From contig CP136956.1 of the NCBI GenBank assembly GCA_033105485.1, forward strand, positions 124,001 through 188,000: DNA of 64,000 nt. The letters are read 5' to 3'. This document shows positions 62,141-64,000 of the stretch, one piece after another. The translations under genes and the position numbers were made by a program. The number at the start of each line of letters is the position of its first letter. Position 1 is the stretch's first letter. The stretch is from LVI-A0039 sp033105485 (GTDB lineage Bacteria; Bacillota_I; Bacilli_A; UBA3375). The notes beneath the pieces were generated by a model. It saw only the letters and a program-made list of their open reading frames with translations. It searched no databases and was not told the origin of the DNA.

Positions 62141-62863
62141 CTAGTTAATCCATTTACATTTTTTGTAAAGAATTATATCCATTATTATAACAATAATATA
62201 ACCAATCATGCTTAAAACTACAATCCCACTGTACATTTCAATATAATTGACTCCATTATTACTTGCAATATAATACCCAAGCCCTACATTCGATCCAATA
62301 TTTTCACTAATGTAAAGTACAGCAATTGCAATTGCAATAGTTACCTTTATTGTTGATAATAAACTTGGTAAAATCGCTTTTAAAATAACTTTTCTTAATG
62401 TCTCAAACTTACTGTAACCAAGTGTTTTAGCAATAATAAAATATTCACTTGGAATCAGTCTTGTCGCATCTTTAATTGATACAATCATTGGGAAAATAAT
62501 TATGAATACAACAATCATTACACGAGCGAAATCATTCATCCCGAAAATGATTAAGAATACAGGTGTTAGAGCTGATTTCGGAATTGGATTTAATACATAG
62601 ATAAGTGGTGATAATAATCCATCAATACGTTCATTAAGTCCCATTGCAATCCCGATACTAACTCCAATTAATAGTGCGAAGCTAAATCCCCATGCTAATC
62701 GCATTAAAGTTGCTATTAAATGCGGTAGTATTTGATCAAAGTTAGTAAACATGAAAAAGAACACTTGATGCGGGTATGGAACAAACCTTGTACTAATAGT
62801 AATTGATAGTAAATACCAAACAGCAATTACAAAGACATTCCCAATAATATGTTTTTTAAGCAT
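62141..62863 (-). CDS. ABC importer permease, NitT/TauT family
   Basis: 240 residues with six hydrophobic segments. The cytoplasmic EAA loop reads SEYFIIAKTLGYSKFETLRKVILKAILPS, the BPD_transp signature of SsuC/TauC/ThiX-like permeases. It overlaps the ATPase gene by 8 bases and lies 13 bases from ubiD. With the ATPase and substrate-binding protein it makes a complete small-molecule importer, likely for an aromatic acid or thiamine-precursor-like compound. Confidence 0.9.
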   Translation of the reverse strand: MLKKHIIGNVFVIAVWYLLSITISTRFVPYPHQVFFFMFTNFDQILPHLIATLMRLAWGFSFALLIGVSIGIAMGLNERIDGLLSPLIYVLNPIPKSALTPVFLIIFGMNDFARVMIVVFIIIFPMIVSIKDATRLIPSEYFIIAKTLGYSKFETLRKVILKAILPSLLSTIKVTIAIAIAVLYISENIGSNVGLGYYIASNNGVNYIEMYSGIVVLSMIGYIIVIIMDIILYKKCKWIN

Positions 62864-63554
62864 AGAACTCCCTTTTAATATCTAAGTACATACGGTTAAA
62901 GTCTTCACTTAAATAACTATCTGATTTTCCGAAGTAAGGCGAAACAAACTCTTTTTTCACATTTCCATCTTCCATCATAATAATTCGTTCACTCATAACT
63001 AAAGCTTCTTTAATATCGTGAGTTACGATTACATATCCAAAATCACTACTAGCTAATAGTTCAGACACTTGTTTTTGAAACTCTTCCTTTGCAAATTCAT
63101 CTAAACTACTTGTTGGCTCATCTAACAAAATTAGTTTTTTACCAGCAAGTAGGCTACGGGCAATATTAGCTCTTTGTAACTGTCCCCCACTTAGCGCTTT
63201 CGGATACTTAGAAAGTAAAGATTCAATTCCTAGTCGCTCACACATTGCAAATACATCACTTTTACTAACTTTAGTTTGAAGTAAGTTCTCTTCAATTGTC
63301 ATAAACTCAAATAAACCATTATGTTGAAATACAACTCCTATATCACTTCTAACATCTGTTATTGATTCTCCAAATACTTGTGCAGTCCCACTATAATCTG
63401 TGTTAACTCCCAGTATCAATTTTAATAAAGTACTCTTACCACAACCACTTTTTCCAATGATACTAACTTTTTGATTGTCCTTAATATGAAGAGAAAGGTC
63501 CCTAAGGACCTTTTTTTCATCATAACTAAAATTTATATTATTTAGTGTTATCAA
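62856..63554 (-). CDS. ABC importer ATPase, NitT/TauT family
   Basis: 232 residues. Walker A GKSGCGKSTLLK (34-45), Q-loop VFQHNGL, signature LSGGQLQRANIARSLL, Walker B KLILLDEPTSSLD and His in VTHDIKEAL. The EAL after the H-loop is usual for SsuB/TauB-type subunits. It overlaps the permease gene by 8 bases and follows the binding protein by 8 bases. Confidence 0.93.
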   Translation of the reverse strand: MITLNNINFSYDEKKVLRDLSLHIKDNQKVSIIGKSGCGKSTLLKLILGVNTDYSGTAQVFGESITDVRSDIGVVFQHNGLFEFMTIEENLLQTKVSKSDVFAMCERLGIESLLSKYPKALSGGQLQRANIARSLLAGKKLILLDEPTSSLDEFAKEEFQKQVSELLASSDFGYVIVTHDIKEALVMSERIIMMEDGNVKKEFVSPYFGKSDSYLSEDFNRMYLDIKREFYA

Positions 63555-63562
63555 TGTTTCTC

Positions 63563-64000
63563 CTAACCTTTATAAACGATTTGATCGTAGTCTACTAAGT
63601 TTTCGATCATACCTTTATCTAAAGCCCAAGCTTCTACTTCATCCCAAGTTTCAGCCGTTGGAGCCTCAGCATGAGTAAATTCTAAATCAGCTGTAATTGC
63701 GTCAAAGTATTCTTCTTCAACTAAACCATAGCTAATAGCGTATTCTTTATAACTTTCAGGTCCTTCAGCATTTACAATGTCAACTGCTTCGTTTGAAACT
63801 TCTAAGAAAGTATCAATAGTATCCGTGTCAACATCACCTTTCCAGTTTAAACCAGCTAAGTCAGTAACACCTTCTTCAGTTGATTGCCAAATTAATTCTG
63901 CACCTTGTTCAACTGCCATTGTTGGGAATGGATCAGGTAAAATAGCTAAATCAATTTCGTTAGTTAATAAAGCAGAGTTTCTATCTGGAATTGAAGGAAT
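63563..64000 (-). CDS. ABC substrate-binding protein, NitT/TauT family, C-terminal part
   Basis: The frame stays open to the window edge (146 codons including stop), so this is the C-terminal part. It reads IPDRNSALLTNEIDLAILPDPFPTMAVEQGAELI, where EIDxAILPDPF is the hinge/ligand loop of NMT1/SsuA/TauA binding proteins, and ends with ETWDEVEAWALDKGMIENLVDYDQIVYKG, the usual last helix. The ATG at 63919 is internal. The fold family also contains MqnA/MqnD of the futalosine pathway. Ligand unknown. Confidence 0.85.
   Translation of the reverse strand: MPSIPDRNSALLTNEIDLAILPDPFPTMAVEQGAELIWQSTEEGVTDLAGLNWKGDVDTDTIDTFLEVSNEAVDIVNAEGPESYKEYAISYGLVEEEYFDAITADLEFTHAEAPTAETWDEVEAWALDKGMIENLVDYDQIVYKG

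Noticed and set aside
1..64000. Mollicute code (UGA as Trp)
   Set aside because: Conserved Trp codons, for example in the DVWEHAYY motif of sodA, are TGG, and long frames are intact with the standard code.
1..64000. tRNA genes, CRISPR arrays, insertion sequences, prophage
   Set aside because: No acceptor/T-arm signature except in the tmRNA, no spaced direct repeats, no transposase or integrase motif was found.

Overview
The window is AT-rich DNA from a low-GC Gram-positive bacterium (Bacillota, probably class Bacilli). The evidence is a PolC-type replicase, RNase M5, the IreB-RuvX-YrzB operon, the tmRNA architecture, strong AGGAGG-type ribosome sites and the yrrM-yrrN-yrrO-udk-greA gene order known from Bacillus. 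Tryptophan is read from TGG and long frames are intact under the standard bacterial code, so a UGA-Trp mollicute is unlikely. The genus is not proven; a Gemella-like organism would fit, but this is inference. Almost everything is on the minus strand. Only comFA, exoA, one tetR gene and the tmRNA are on plus.

Layout. 0-5 kb: start of dnaG, a DnaB/DnaD-like primosomal gene, ispA, the yrzB-ruvX-ireB operon, ytxH and a large membrane protein. 5-15.6 kb: a long operon rnmV-ksgA-GT2-DUF2304-phosphoesterase-polC, then der-cmk with a tail-anchored protein. 15.6-19.3 kb: a short comFA on the opposite strand, sodA, an unknown gene, a formate/nitrite channel and the 50-residue rpmG. 19.3-24.5 kb: accessory region, a decayed bacteriocin-like locus. 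It has a secreted small protein whose start codon reads ATA, two ABC transporter genes each broken by a one-base slip in an A tract, an unknown acidic protein and a PASTA-domain frame. 25-33 kb: rhomboid protease, parE-parC, Mrp/SalA ATPase, an unknown membrane protein and a HAD phosphatase. 33.4-34.6 kb: ssrA (tmRNA) and exoA. 34.6-39.5 kb: accessory region with an uncharacterised AAA+ ATPase / lipoprotein / TPR-protein operon, a membrane protein and a TetR-SdpI immunity pair. 39.6-43 kb: two MATE efflux pumps, one divergent from a TetR gene with a clear palindromic operator. 43-55 kb: conserved core (greA, udk, tRNA U34 modification genes trhP1-trhP2-trmR, engB, clpX, tig, yvcK, recN, tlyA). 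55-59 kb: hydrolase, 44-residue YolD-like protein, two membrane-anchored thioredoxin-fold proteins and a Y-family polymerase. 59-64 kb: ubiX-ubiA-ubiD in one operon with a NitT/TauT-type ABC importer. The layout suggests uptake of an aromatic carboxylate that is prenylated and decarboxylated to a quinone.

The most interesting accessory units are the decayed bacteriocin/PASTA transporter locus, the AAA+/lipoprotein/TPR operon and the importer-UbiD-UbiA-UbiX cluster. No insertion sequence, prophage, CRISPR array or tRNA gene was seen. Terminators are compact: at least six genes have their stop codon inside their own terminator hairpin.
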